The notes under the pieces: generated by a model
Database searches by the model: none
The model's input: the letters and a program-made list of their open reading frames with translations, nothing else
What the model was told of the DNA's origin: nothing
In this document: piece by piece, positions 17,943-26,036 of the stretch
Numbering within the stretch: the first letter of the stretch is position 1
How the letters are laid out: each line of letters starts with the position of its first letter
Assembly: GCF_900105245.1 (NCBI RefSeq)
Contig: NZ_FNSZ01000001.1
Span: 6,136,001-6,200,000, forward strand
Source: Streptomyces sp. 1222.5
Lineage (GTDB): Bacteria > Actinomycetota > Actinomycetes > Streptomycetales > Streptomycetaceae
Direction: 5' to 3'
Length of the DNA stretch: 64,000 nucleotides
Program-made: the position numbers and the translations under genes

Positions 17943-20645
17943 CTACAGCCCGTACTTCTCGCGGGCTTCCTTCACCGCCGTCGCCCTGACCTCACCGCGT
18001 GCCGCCAGCTGGGCCAGGGCCGCGACGACGATCGACTGGGCGTCGACGCCGAAGTGGCGGCGGGCGGCCTCACGGGTGTCCGACAGACCGAAGCCGTCGG
18101 CGCCCAGCGAGGACCAGTCCTGCTCGACCCACTGCGCGATCTGGTCCGGCACCTGGCGCATGTAGTCGGAGACCGCGAGGACCGGGCCCTCGGCGCCGTG
18201 GAGCGCCTGGCGGACGTACGGCACACGCTCCTCGCCGCGCAGCAGGGCCGCGTCGGCCTCCAGCGCGTCGCGGCGCAGTTCCGACCAGGAGGTCGCGGAC
18301 CACACGTCGGCGGCCACGCCCCACTCCTCTGCGAGCAGCCGCTGCGCCTGCAGGGCCCAGTGGATCGCCGTGCCCGAACCGAGCAGCTGGATGCGCGGGG
18401 CGTTGGCCGGGGCGGACACGCCCGCGGACTCCGCCGTGTTGAAGCGGTACAGACCCTTGACGATGGCCTCGTCGATGCCGAGCCCGGCCGGCTTGGCCGG
18501 CTGCGGCATCGGCTCGTTGTAGACCGTCAGGTAGTAGAAGACGTTCTGGTCCTCGCCCGGCTTGGCCTCGCCGTACATCCGGCGCAGACCCTCACGGACG
18601 ATCACCGCGATCTCGTAGGCGAACGCCGGGTCGTACGTCAGTGCCGCCGGGTTGGTGGCAGCGATCACGGGGGAGTGGCCGTCGGCGTGCTGGAGGCCCT
18701 CGCCCGTCAGGGTCGTACGACCGGCCGTCGCGCCGACGAGGAAGCCGCGGCCGAGCTGGTCGCCGAGCTGCCACATCTGGTCGGCGGTGCGCTGCCAGCC
18801 GAACATCGAGTAGAAGATGTAGAACGGGATCATCGCCTCGCCGTGCGTCGCGTACGCGGTGGACGCGGCGATGAAGTCGGCCATGGAACCGGCCTCGGTG
18901 ATCCCCTCGTTGAGGATCTGGCCGTTCTTGGCCTCCTTGTAGTACATCAGCTGGTCGCGGTCGACCGGCTCGTACGTCTGGCCCTTGGGCGAGTAGATGC
19001 CGAGGGACGGGAAGAGCGACTCCATACCGAAGGTGCGCGCCTCGTCGGGGACGATCGGCACCCAGCGCCTGCCCGTCTCCTTGTCGCGGACCAGGTCCTT
19101 GACCAGGCGGACGAAGGCCATCGTGGTGGCCACGTTCTGCGAGCCGGAGCCCTTGTCGAAGGAGGCGAAGGCCTTCTCGGCGGGGGCGGGCAGCGGCGCC
19201 AGGGCGTGCGTGCGGCGGGCCGGGGCGGGACCGCCGAGGGCCGCGCGGCGCTCCTGGAGGTAGCGGACCTCGGGGGAGTCGGCGCCCGGGTGGCCGTAAG
19301 GCACCACGCCGTCGACGAAGTCGCTGTCCTTGATGGGCAGCTCCAGCAGGTCGCGCATCGTCTTGAACTCGTCCACCGAGAGCTTCTTCATCTGGTGGTT
19401 GGCGTTCTTCGACGCGAAGCCCTCGCCGAGGGTGTGGCCCTTGACCGTCTGGGCCAGGATCACGGTCGGCGCGCCCTTGTGCTCGACGGCGGCCTTGTAC
19501 GCGGCGTAGACCTTGCGGGCCTCGTGACCACCGCGGGAGAGGTGGAAGCACTCGAGGATCTTGTCGTCGCTCAGCAGCTTCGCCATCTCGGCGAGCGCCG
19601 GGTCCTTGCCGAAGAAGTCCTCGCGGATGTAGGCGGCGCCGCGCGTCTGGTACGTCTGGATCTGCGCGTCGGGTACCTCGCGCAGGCGGCGTACGAGCGC
19701 GCCGGTGGTGTCGAGCTGGAACAGCTCGTCCCAGGCCGTGCCCCACAGCGTCTTGATGACGTTCCAGCCGGCACCGCGGAACTGGGCCTCCAGCTCCTGC
19801 ACGATCTTGAAGTTGGCGCGGACCGGGCCGTCGAGGCGCTGCAGGTTGCAGTTGATGACGAAGGTGAGGTTGTCGAGTTCCTCACGGGCGGCGAGCGCGA
19901 TGGCCGCCGTCGACTCCGGCTCGTCCATCTCGCCGTCGCCGAGGAAGGCCCAGACGTGGGACGCGGAGACGTCCTTGATGGAGCGGTTGGTGAGGTAGCG
20001 GTTGAAGCGCGCCTGGTAGATCGCCGACAGCGGGCCGAGGCCCATGGACACCGTCGGGAACTCCCACAGCCAGGGCAGGCGGCGCGGGTGCGGGTACGAC
20101 GGCAGGCCGTTGCCGCCGGCCTCCTGGCGGAAGTTGTCCAGGTGGGCCTCGTCGAGGCGGCCGTCGAGGAAGGCGCGGGCGTAGATGCCGGGGGAGGCGT
20201 GGCCCTGGATGTACAGCTGGTCGCCGGAGCCGTCCGCCTCCTTGCCCTTGAAGAAGTGGTTGAAGCCGGTCTCGTACAGCCAGGCCGCGGAGGCGAAGGT
20301 GGCGATGTGGCCGCCGACGCCGTGCTTCGCGCCGCGGGTCACCATCGCCGCCGCGTTCCAGCGGTTCCAGGCGGTGATCCGGGCCTCCATCTCCGGGTCA
20401 CCGGGCAGGCCCGGCTCGGCGGAGGTGGGGATGGTGTTGACGTAGTCCGTCTCGAGGAGCTTCGGCAGCGCGACGCCGCCCGCTTCGGCCCGCTCCAGCG
20501 TGCGGCGCATCAGGTACGCGGCGCGGTGCGGCCCCGCCTCCCTGGCCACGGCGTCCAGGGAGGCCTGCCATTCGGCGGTCTCCTCCGGGTCGCGGTCCGG
20601 GAGCTGGTCGAGCGCGCTCGGCTGGATGGCCTTGGGGTCGGTCAT
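17943..20645 (-). CDS. aceE: Pyruvate dehydrogenase E1 component, homodimeric type
   Basis: Decarboxylates pyruvate with thiamine diphosphate and reductively acetylates the lipoyl E2, feeding acetyl-CoA into the TCA cycle. The 900-residue length is standard for homodimeric AceE. The thiamine diphosphate motif is visible as GDGEMDEPESTAAIAL to FVINCN. The ATG at 20645 is supported by AGGAAGG 7 nt upstream; an in-frame ATG at 20681 would add 12 residues without support. It is transcribed away from the GntR gene behind it. An E2 gene of the pyruvate complex is not adjacent; the sucB and lpdA genes are 5 kb downstream. Confidence 0.97.
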   Translation of the reverse strand: MTDPKAIQPSALDQLPDRDPEETAEWQASLDAVAREAGPHRAAYLMRRTLERAEAGGVALPKLLETDYVNTIPTSAEPGLPGDPEMEARITAWNRWNAAAMVTRGAKHGVGGHIATFASAAWLYETGFNHFFKGKEADGSGDQLYIQGHASPGIYARAFLDGRLDEAHLDNFRQEAGGNGLPSYPHPRRLPWLWEFPTVSMGLGPLSAIYQARFNRYLTNRSIKDVSASHVWAFLGDGEMDEPESTAAIALAAREELDNLTFVINCNLQRLDGPVRANFKIVQELEAQFRGAGWNVIKTLWGTAWDELFQLDTTGALVRRLREVPDAQIQTYQTRGAAYIREDFFGKDPALAEMAKLLSDDKILECFHLSRGGHEARKVYAAYKAAVEHKGAPTVILAQTVKGHTLGEGFASKNANHQMKKLSVDEFKTMRDLLELPIKDSDFVDGVVPYGHPGADSPEVRYLQERRAALGGPAPARRTHALAPLPAPAEKAFASFDKGSGSQNVATTMAFVRLVKDLVRDKETGRRWVPIVPDEARTFGMESLFPSLGIYSPKGQTYEPVDRDQLMYYKEAKNGQILNEGITEAGSMADFIAASTAYATHGEAMIPFYIFYSMFGWQRTADQMWQLGDQLGRGFLVGATAGRTTLTGEGLQHADGHSPVIAATNPAALTYDPAFAYEIAVIVREGLRRMYGEAKPGEDQNVFYYLTVYNEPMPQPAKPAGLGIDEAIVKGLYRFNTAESAGVSAPANAPRIQLLGSGTAIHWALQAQRLLAEEWGVAADVWSATSWSELRRDALEADAALLRGEERVPYVRQALHGAEGPVLAVSDYMRQVPDQIAQWVEQDWSSLGADGFGLSDTREAARRHFGVDAQSIVVAALAQLAARGEVRATAVKEAREKYGL

Positions 20646-20754
20646 GTCGCCGCCTTCCTCAGTCGAAGGGGGTTCCCTCATCGGTAAGGGTTCGGGGGTG
20701 CCCTTGTGTCTTTGGCAGGACAGGGCAGCGGACCTCGGTGGAGGTCCGTCGGCG

Positions 20755-20784
20755 ACTGTAACCCCCTGATCGATGATCGATCAA
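20755..20784 (-). promoter_or_regulatory. aceE promoter with overlapping palindromic operator
   Basis: On the minus strand, TTGATC (20779-20784) and TACAGT (20755-20760), 18 nt apart, form a good sigma-70-like promoter about 110 nt upstream of the aceE ATG. A perfect inverted repeat, TGATCGAT-G-ATCGATCA (20767-20783), covers the -35 box and much of the spacer, so a bound protein would block RNA polymerase. The adjacent GntR/FCD gene is a natural candidate regulator (inference). The rest of 20646-20905 shows nothing else clear. Confidence 0.65.
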
Positions 20785-20905
20785 AGGGTAGAGGGTGAAA
20801 ACCTCTTGATTTGGAGAAAGTCGGCACGCGGTGCCTTGCGTGCGGGCACCGGGTGCCGCTGTCGATCAGGGTTTTCGCAGGTGAGCGCGGGGATGCTCGA
20901 CCGAA

Positions 20906-21529
20906 TCAAGCGCGCGGGGCGCAGCCCAGGACGTGTGCCTTCACCAGCTCCGCGATCCTCGGGTCCCGGCGCTTGAACGCCTGCACCAGCTCCTCGTGCT
21001 CCTCCGCGTACGACTGCTGGACCGTGCCCAGCCAGCGGATCGACAGCGCCGTGAAGACCTCGATGCCGAGGCCTTCCCAGGTGTGCAGCAGCACCGAGTT
21101 GCCGGCGGCGCGTACCAGCTCGCGGTGGAAGCCGACGGTGTGCCGGACCTGGGCCGTGCCGTCGGCGTCGCGGTCGGCCTCGTACAGGGCCAGCACGTGC
21201 GGCTCCAGGGCCGAGCAGTCCTCCGCGAGGCGGGCCGCCGCCAGCTCCGCGGCGATGGCCTCCAGGCCCGCCCGGACCGGGTAGCTCTCCTCCAGGTCGG
21301 CCGCCGTCAGGTTCCGCACCCGTACGCCCTTGTTCGGCGCGGACTCGATCAGCCGCAGCGACTCCAGCTCGCGCAGGGCCTCCCGGACCGGGGTCTGGCT
21401 GACCTCCAGCTCGGTGGCGATCCGGCGCTCCACGATCCGCTCACCCGGCTGCCAGCGCCCGCTGACGATCCCCTCCACGATGTGCTCGCGGATCTGCTCG
21501 CGCAGCGAGTGGACGACGGGCGCGGTCAT
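20906..21529 (-). CDS. GntR family regulator, FCD subfamily
   Basis: A 207-residue regulator. The N-terminal winged helix (LREQIREHIVEGIVSGRWQPGERIVERRIA, then TPVREALRELESLRLI) is classic GntR. The helical C-terminal FCD domain carries metal-ligand-type histidines (VGFHRELVRAAGN and others), which in this family bind organic acids via a metal. It is directly upstream of aceE on the same strand, suggesting control of pyruvate metabolism, as with PdhR. Its own upstream region holds TATTGTCTAAAC around 21555, a possible autoregulatory half-palindrome. An AAGGAG-type site precedes the ATG. Confidence 0.92.
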   Translation of the reverse strand: MTAPVVHSLREQIREHIVEGIVSGRWQPGERIVERRIATELEVSQTPVREALRELESLRLIESAPNKGVRVRNLTAADLEESYPVRAGLEAIAAELAAARLAEDCSALEPHVLALYEADRDADGTAQVRHTVGFHRELVRAAGNSVLLHTWEGLGIEVFTALSIRWLGTVQQSYAEEHEELVQAFKRRDPRIAELVKAHVLGCAPRA

Positions 21530-21827
21530 GAGGGCTCCTTAGGGAGGGCTGACGTTTAGACAATACGGCGGGTTCGCTCCGCGGGTAGGACACGCGGGGG
21601 TGCTTTGGTGCAGGTGAGACGAGGCGCACACGGGGCGTGTGGCGCATGCGGGAGCCGGTGCGTGGCTGCCTTCGGGGAGTGTGGGCGTTTTGCCGCATGT
21701 CACGTACTTCGCCGCGCGCCCGCCGGTCGTCGCCGGTCCGAAATCGCTCCCCGTCGAATTCGCCTTCGCATAGGTTGGGCCCGCAGGCGTCAGCACGCGA
21801 TCGAGACCGAGGGGAACGGGGGGCCTG

Positions 21828-22217
21828 GTGAGCCGGAAAAAGGATCTGGCGGCCGAGGAAGAGGATCTGACCAAGCTGGCCGACGACCTCCAGTCGATGC
21901 AGGATCATCTGACCCGGCAGGTCACCCGTATGGACGGGCTCGTCGACGAGATCGAGCAGGGCTGGCAGGGGCCCGCAGCGGCTGAGTACCGCAAGCTCCA
22001 CCGCTCGGTCGCCGAGGACGCCGTCGGGATCCGCGAGGTCCTGAGGAGGCTCGAAGAGGCCGTACGGCTGAGCCGGGACGGGTTCACCGCGACGGAACTC
22101 GATGTCCTGGCGCGCATGCGTGCCGTCAAGGTGGACGTGCAAGCCGAGGCGGACCAGCTGTCCACCCCTGCCGAGGCGCCGCCGGCGCGTCCGCGCAGCA
22201 GCCTCGACCAACTGTGA
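21828..22217 (+). CDS. WXG100-like helical hairpin protein, first gene of a toxin locus
   Basis: A 129-residue, highly charged protein. It is predicted to be two long helices joined at GWQGPAAAEY, the W-x-G turn of ESAT-6/WXG100 proteins, with heptad patterning on both sides. Such proteins are exported by, or chaperone cargo for, type VII secretion systems. The gene starts at GTG 21828 with AGGGGAACGGGGGG upstream. Five same-strand genes follow with small gaps. No type VII secretion ATPase is in the window, so the export machine would be elsewhere. Confidence 0.8.
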   Translation: MSRKKDLAAEEEDLTKLADDLQSMQDHLTRQVTRMDGLVDEIEQGWQGPAAAEYRKLHRSVAEDAVGIREVLRRLEEAVRLSRDGFTATELDVLARMRAVKVDVQAEADQLSTPAEAPPARPRSSLDQL

Positions 22218-22241
22218 CACCGACCGCTGACAGAGGACGAA

Positions 22242-22607
22242 GTGATCCAGGACGGCGATGCGGAGGTGCGCCCGTCCGGAACGGGGGCGAGTATGCAGGG
22301 CGACAACGCCGGAGACGACTACATAGCGGTCTCGTTCGGCACGCTGGAGCATCTGACCGCAGAGCTCGACGACATCCTTGAGCGGCTCAACGGGCGATTG
22401 GACGATCTGTACAGGCGCCTGGCTCCCGTCGTCGCCTCCTGGCAGGGTGAGGCCCGCGACGTGTTCCTCGAGGAACTCGACAAGTGGGACAGCTCGGCGA
22501 GGGACCTGCAGGCGGCTCAGAAGTGGCTGCACGAGGTCGTGACCAGTGGTCATCACGGGTACGCGGCCGCGCACCGCGCGGTACTGCGCGGATGGGGCGG
22601 CGCCTGA
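22242..22607 (+). CDS. Second WXG100-like protein
   Basis: A protein of up to 121 residues with the WXG turn in VVASWQGEARDVFLEELDKW, flanked by two amphipathic helices (FGTLEHLTAELDDILERLNGR before it, SSARDLQAAQKWLHEVV after). The GTG at 22242 has AGAGGA upstream; an internal ATG at 22293 with a G-rich leader is an alternative that would give 104 residues, close to canonical WXG100 length. Its stop overlaps the ATG of the toxin gene (TGATG), so translation is coupled. It probably forms a complex with the toxin's N-terminus (inference). Confidence 0.82.
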   Translation: MIQDGDAEVRPSGTGASMQGDNAGDDYIAVSFGTLEHLTAELDDILERLNGRLDDLYRRLAPVVASWQGEARDVFLEELDKWDSSARDLQAAQKWLHEVVTSGHHGYAAAHRAVLRGWGGA

Positions 22608-24352
22608 TGGCGGAGAAGCGGCCCACCGACGAGCAGCGCAGCAAGGAGCGGGCCGAGGCCCGGACCCGCTCACCCAAGTCGAGCGGCGGTGGATTTGATG
22701 TACAGCCGCCACATCTGTATTACACCGCCCTCGTGGTGCGCGACGGGCAGTTCGACTACCACAAGGGCGCCACGGCGCTGACCGAAGTGCTGAACAAGTA
22801 CAGCCAGTCCGCGGGCGCAGGCTGGGGCGCGGACGCCTTCGCCGCCGCGTACAAGAGCGTGGCCGAGAAGTTCCTCCAGCTCTGGGCCAGGAGCCTGGTC
22901 AGCGTCGGCGGTGTCGCCGTCGGCCTGACGGACACGGCGAACAAGTACGTCCAGGCCGACTGGCAGGCGCGCAGGATGTACGGCCCGCCGCCCGTGTCGA
23001 AGACGCCGCCCGCCGTCATCGAGAAGCCGCCCAGGTACGGCCCGGTCAACGACATCAAGTGGTCCGGTACCGGCGAGGACGCGGACTCCTCGGAGATCGC
23101 CGGAATCCTCGGCGAGATCCCGGACTTCCTCGCCGATGTGATCCGGCCGGCCATCGAGCACGGCCTGAGGCTCGGCAAGATGCACGAAATCACGCCGGGG
23201 TGCCGCGACGAGGAGTTCAAGGACATGGCCACCGCCTGGGGCGCGGCCCAGAAGGCGGCCAAGGGTGCGTCCGACGACTTCAACGGCGCCATCAAGTTCA
23301 TCAGCAACAACAAGGGCAACGACGAGTGGCAGGGCGCCATGAAGGCCTTCTGCCAGACCATTTGGGGCACCACCGAATGGGGCCGGACCTACGACAAGCA
23401 GATGCAGCGGGTCTCCATCGGCCGTAGCTGGAACACGGACCGCAAGGTGGTGCCCGCGAAGCGGCGTCCCATCATCGACATCCTCCAGGAGACGGCGACC
23501 GCCGTGCAGAAGGAGCTGGACGACCTGGCCGGCGTGGCGGTCACCACCAGGGAGACCACCACCCGGCTCGGTAAGGAGGCGGCGAAGGCCACGGTCAGGG
23601 ACCTGACCACGGGCCTCGACCCGTTCGAGATGACGCGGCTCGCGGCGACCATGGCGTTCGGCGAGATCGTGATGACGTTCCGGTCGCACATGGACAAGGC
23701 GGCAGCGAACGCGGCGGTCGAGAAGTATCACCAGGCCTTCAGCGACGCCGCCGGCAAGCTGAACGAACTGGAGCCCGAGCTGGACGAGGCCCTGCTCAGC
23801 GTGCCGACGTTCGCGGCGGAGGAGGCGCGTGCGGAGGGGTACGGAGCGCGCTCCCTCAATGATTTCAAGAAGGAGCACAGCTGGCAGCGGCCGGAGAGTC
23901 CGGTCCCGTACAAGTACAGCCTTGACCTCGCGACCGAGGAGGAGCTGTACGGCGCGCACAGCGTCGACAAGCACGTCGGCCTGACGGACATGCAGCTGAC
24001 GCAGCGATTGCGGGACCAAGCCACTGGAGCCGGTGTGCCGCAGATCCCTGCCGCGTCGTCCTTCACCGACCTGGAGTCGGCCCAGAACTACACACAGTAC
24101 AACATTCGAAGTAATTCGGGAGAGATCGACAAGTGGCTCAAAGGCCCTCCGAGTCCGGGTGATACGGAGGACTTCTCGGTGGGAGCGGTCGACACCGGGA
24201 ATCACGCCCTTCCGGTCGTGACCGGGCGCACGGCGCAAGTGGTGAACGATCATCCGACGCCGCCGAAGGACGCTCACGGTGTCCTCACGGTGCTCAAGTA
24301 CGAGCCAAACTTGGACCCGCCCTTCGTCGTTTACACGTCCATGCCCAAGTGA
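22607..24352 (+). CDS. Polymorphic toxin with C-terminal RNase A-like (CdiA-CT type) domain
   Basis: A 581-residue protein. The N-terminal region contains WXG-like turns (SAGAGWGADAFAAAY near 60 and NDEWQGAMKAF near 245) and long helices, as expected for a secreted polymorphic toxin carrier. The last 137 residues (445-581) match the bacterial RNase A-like toxin domain known from the Yersinia kristensenii CdiA C-terminus: YGAHSVDKHVG with the likely catalytic H451, an arginine near 467-469, SSFTDLESAQNY, and a terminal YTSMPK. The family usually ends T-x-Y-P (from memory); here methionine replaces the tyrosine. It would cleave RNA in competitor cells. The ATG at 22607 overlaps the previous stop. 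Confidence 0.85.
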   Translation: MAEKRPTDEQRSKERAEARTRSPKSSGGGFDVQPPHLYYTALVVRDGQFDYHKGATALTEVLNKYSQSAGAGWGADAFAAAYKSVAEKFLQLWARSLVSVGGVAVGLTDTANKYVQADWQARRMYGPPPVSKTPPAVIEKPPRYGPVNDIKWSGTGEDADSSEIAGILGEIPDFLADVIRPAIEHGLRLGKMHEITPGCRDEEFKDMATAWGAAQKAAKGASDDFNGAIKFISNNKGNDEWQGAMKAFCQTIWGTTEWGRTYDKQMQRVSIGRSWNTDRKVVPAKRRPIIDILQETATAVQKELDDLAGVAVTTRETTTRLGKEAAKATVRDLTTGLDPFEMTRLAATMAFGEIVMTFRSHMDKAAANAAVEKYHQAFSDAAGKLNELEPELDEALLSVPTFAAEEARAEGYGARSLNDFKKEHSWQRPESPVPYKYSLDLATEEELYGAHSVDKHVGLTDMQLTQRLRDQATGAGVPQIPAASSFTDLESAQNYTQYNIRSNSGEIDKWLKGPPSPGDTEDFSVGAVDTGNHALPVVTGRTAQVVNDHPTPPKDAHGVLTVLKYEPNLDPPFVVYTSMPK

Positions 24353-24369
24353 TGAGTAGGGAGACGATG

Positions 24370-24939
24370 ATGGCCGATGTCGACGAGCGGTCGTGGTCCG
24401 AGGCGATCGGGATGTACGCGCGCAGGTACACCATCGCGAAAGTGACGCGCAGGGATCACGAGGACTGGGCGCAGGATGTGTACACCCTGATGCGCGGTGA
24501 CACGCCGGACGCGCGAGGCTGGCAGGTGAACGACCCGCTCGCGGACGAGTTCGAAAGGCTGGACGACCCGTTCTACCCCTTTGTCGAACTGCCTGCCGAC
24601 CTTGAGAAGGCAGGTGCCCTCAAAGCCCGTGTGTACGAGATCCCACGCTCTTCCGCGAAAAAGCTCCTCGTAGCCCTTTCCACGCTGTGGCTCAATGTCG
24701 AAGAAACCCCAGAATTCGAAGAGAGGAGGGGTGAACTGGAGAGGAAGGCCGACATCATCCTCACGCGCTTTCCTGAAGGTTCTCGCTTCTACGCCAACAC
24801 CGGACGGGACAGTGCACATCTCGACTACTACGAGCGAATTTCTAGCTGCACCACCATTTCCCGGCACGGCTGGGATCTGGGTTTGTTCCTCGTGTCCGGG
24901 ACAGAGGTAGGTATGGTCTGGTCCTTCCACGCGTGGTGA
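24370..24939 (+). CDS. Candidate immunity protein for the RNase toxin
   Basis: A 189-residue protein of no family I recognise, directly downstream of the toxin, as expected for its immunity partner. The start is placed at ATG 24370, 6 nt after AGGGAG; an in-frame GTG at 24349 overlapping the toxin stop is the alternative. It is acidic and soluble, with no signal or membrane segment; the C-terminus is hydrophobic (WDLGLFLVSGTEVGMVWSFHAW). Around 24600-24860 the DNA is visibly richer in A and T and uses rarer codons than the flanking genes, a sign of recent acquisition. Confidence 0.6.
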   Translation: MADVDERSWSEAIGMYARRYTIAKVTRRDHEDWAQDVYTLMRGDTPDARGWQVNDPLADEFERLDDPFYPFVELPADLEKAGALKARVYEIPRSSAKKLLVALSTLWLNVEETPEFEERRGELERKADIILTRFPEGSRFYANTGRDSAHLDYYERISSCTTISRHGWDLGLFLVSGTEVGMVWSFHAW

Positions 24940-24984
24940 CCCGGCCAACTCGATTCGAAGCCCCATCACCTCGAAAGGAGCCCC

Positions 24985-25284
24985 GTGCGCACCCGCACCG
25001 CCACCTACCCCGACCGGGAGACCGCCCGGTGGGCGACCCAGCACGTGGTCAACCGCAACGAACAGGTCGTCCACCGCTGGCTGGCGCAGTCCACCCGGCG
25101 GCGGCTGACGATCGAGGCGGCCTGGCCGTCCCGGGAGGAGCCCGTCGGCAGGGTGCTGCTGCAGGCCATGATGCTGGCCGGTCGCGATGCCGTCGACGTG
25201 CGGGCCGCCCGGGTCGTACTGCGCCGCGAGCCGTCCGCCGAGCACGGGTTCGCCGTGCACGCCAGCTTCCCCGTCTACCTGTGA
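24985..25284 (+). CDS. Orphan C-terminal half of an RNase A-like toxin domain (99 aa)
   Basis: A stand-alone protein with AAAGGAG just before its GTG start. Its sequence aligns with the last ~100 residues of the toxin encoded upstream: TATYPDRETARWATQHVVNRN here against SSFTDLESAQNYTQYNIRSN there, a following WL, and a terminal FAVHASFPVYL against FVVYTSMPK. It lacks the N-terminal part with the H-x5-H block, and the conserved threonine near the end is alanine, so it is probably not catalytic alone. It looks like an orphan toxin module kept next to its own immunity gene, but it has a functional-looking start. Confidence 0.72.
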   Translation: MRTRTATYPDRETARWATQHVVNRNEQVVHRWLAQSTRRRLTIEAAWPSREEPVGRVLLQAMMLAGRDAVDVRAARVVLRREPSAEHGFAVHASFPVYL

Positions 25285-25300
25285 AGGCAGTGGTCCGACC

Positions 25301-25951
25301 GTGGCGCTGACCCCCCTCGAACACGACCGCCGCTACGGCGAACTGGACCAGGTTCTGCGCGCCTATGCCGGTCAGCAGGCCGCCGACACCGAGGAGAGGC
25401 CCAGTGCGGCCCTCACCGCGTATCTGCGGCACACCTGGCACACCCGTCCCTGGGCGCTGGCCGCCGCCGAGAGCCAGCTCCGGGAGTACGCGCGTACCCC
25501 GCCGGGGCGGCTGAGGGTGCAGCTCGGCGAGTTCTACGCCCTTCCGGACGTGGGTCTGGACGACGCGGAGATCCTGGACTGGCTCGCGCTGGTCGCCGAC
25601 CACATCCGGCGAAGTGTCGAGGAGGGGCTGGTCCCGGCGCCGGCGAAGCCGGACACGCACTGGGAGTGGCATGCGAGGTTCCCCGAGCTCGGGCAGTTCC
25701 TCGGCGGTTGGTTCTCGCAGGACATGCCCGACGAGTTCGACGGTCACGACGCGGCGGTGGACGACTACGCCGGTACGACCGACCGGCAGCTCGTCGCGCG
25801 GCTGCTGGGGGAGATCCGGGAACTGCTGGCTCTCGGGCTCGACGAGGGCGAGTACGCCGTCGGCGCCGCCGAGCTGGGCCTCGAGGTGGAGCCGCCGGCC
25901 CCCTACGGCGTGAGCGGCTGGCTCGCGCTCGTGGCGGCACGTCTCGGCTGA
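25301..25951 (+). CDS. CdiI-type contact-dependent inhibition immunity protein
   Basis: A 216-residue acidic protein. The C-terminal half carries FPELGQFLGGWFSQDMPDEF, the hallmark of the CdiI_2 immunity family, with a following conserved LLGEIRELLAL helix. The N-terminal half (LTAYLRHTWHTRPWALAAAE, then RVQLGEFYALPDVGL) is a second helical unit, so the protein may be a fusion of two small immunity-like domains. The GTG at 25301 has only a weak AAGG upstream and may be coupled to the orphan toxin gene 16 nt before. It presumably neutralises an RNase A-like toxin; which one is unknown. Confidence 0.78.
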   Translation: MALTPLEHDRRYGELDQVLRAYAGQQAADTEERPSAALTAYLRHTWHTRPWALAAAESQLREYARTPPGRLRVQLGEFYALPDVGLDDAEILDWLALVADHIRRSVEEGLVPAPAKPDTHWEWHARFPELGQFLGGWFSQDMPDEFDGHDAAVDDYAGTTDRQLVARLLGEIRELLALGLDEGEYAVGAAELGLEVEPPAPYGVSGWLALVAARLG

Positions 25952-25965
25952 CGCGCCTCGCCGTA

Positions 25966-26012
25966 CGACGGAGCCCCCGTCCGGAGATCGACTCCGGACG
26001 GGGGCTCCGTCG
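25966..26012. terminator. Strong bidirectional terminator closing the toxin locus
   Basis: Perfect 21-bp inverted repeat (25966-25986 and 25992-26012) with a 5-nt loop, between the convergent CdiI-like gene and sucB. Confidence 0.9.
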
Positions 26013-26036
26013 TGTTGCTGGGGGCCCTGCGAGCCT

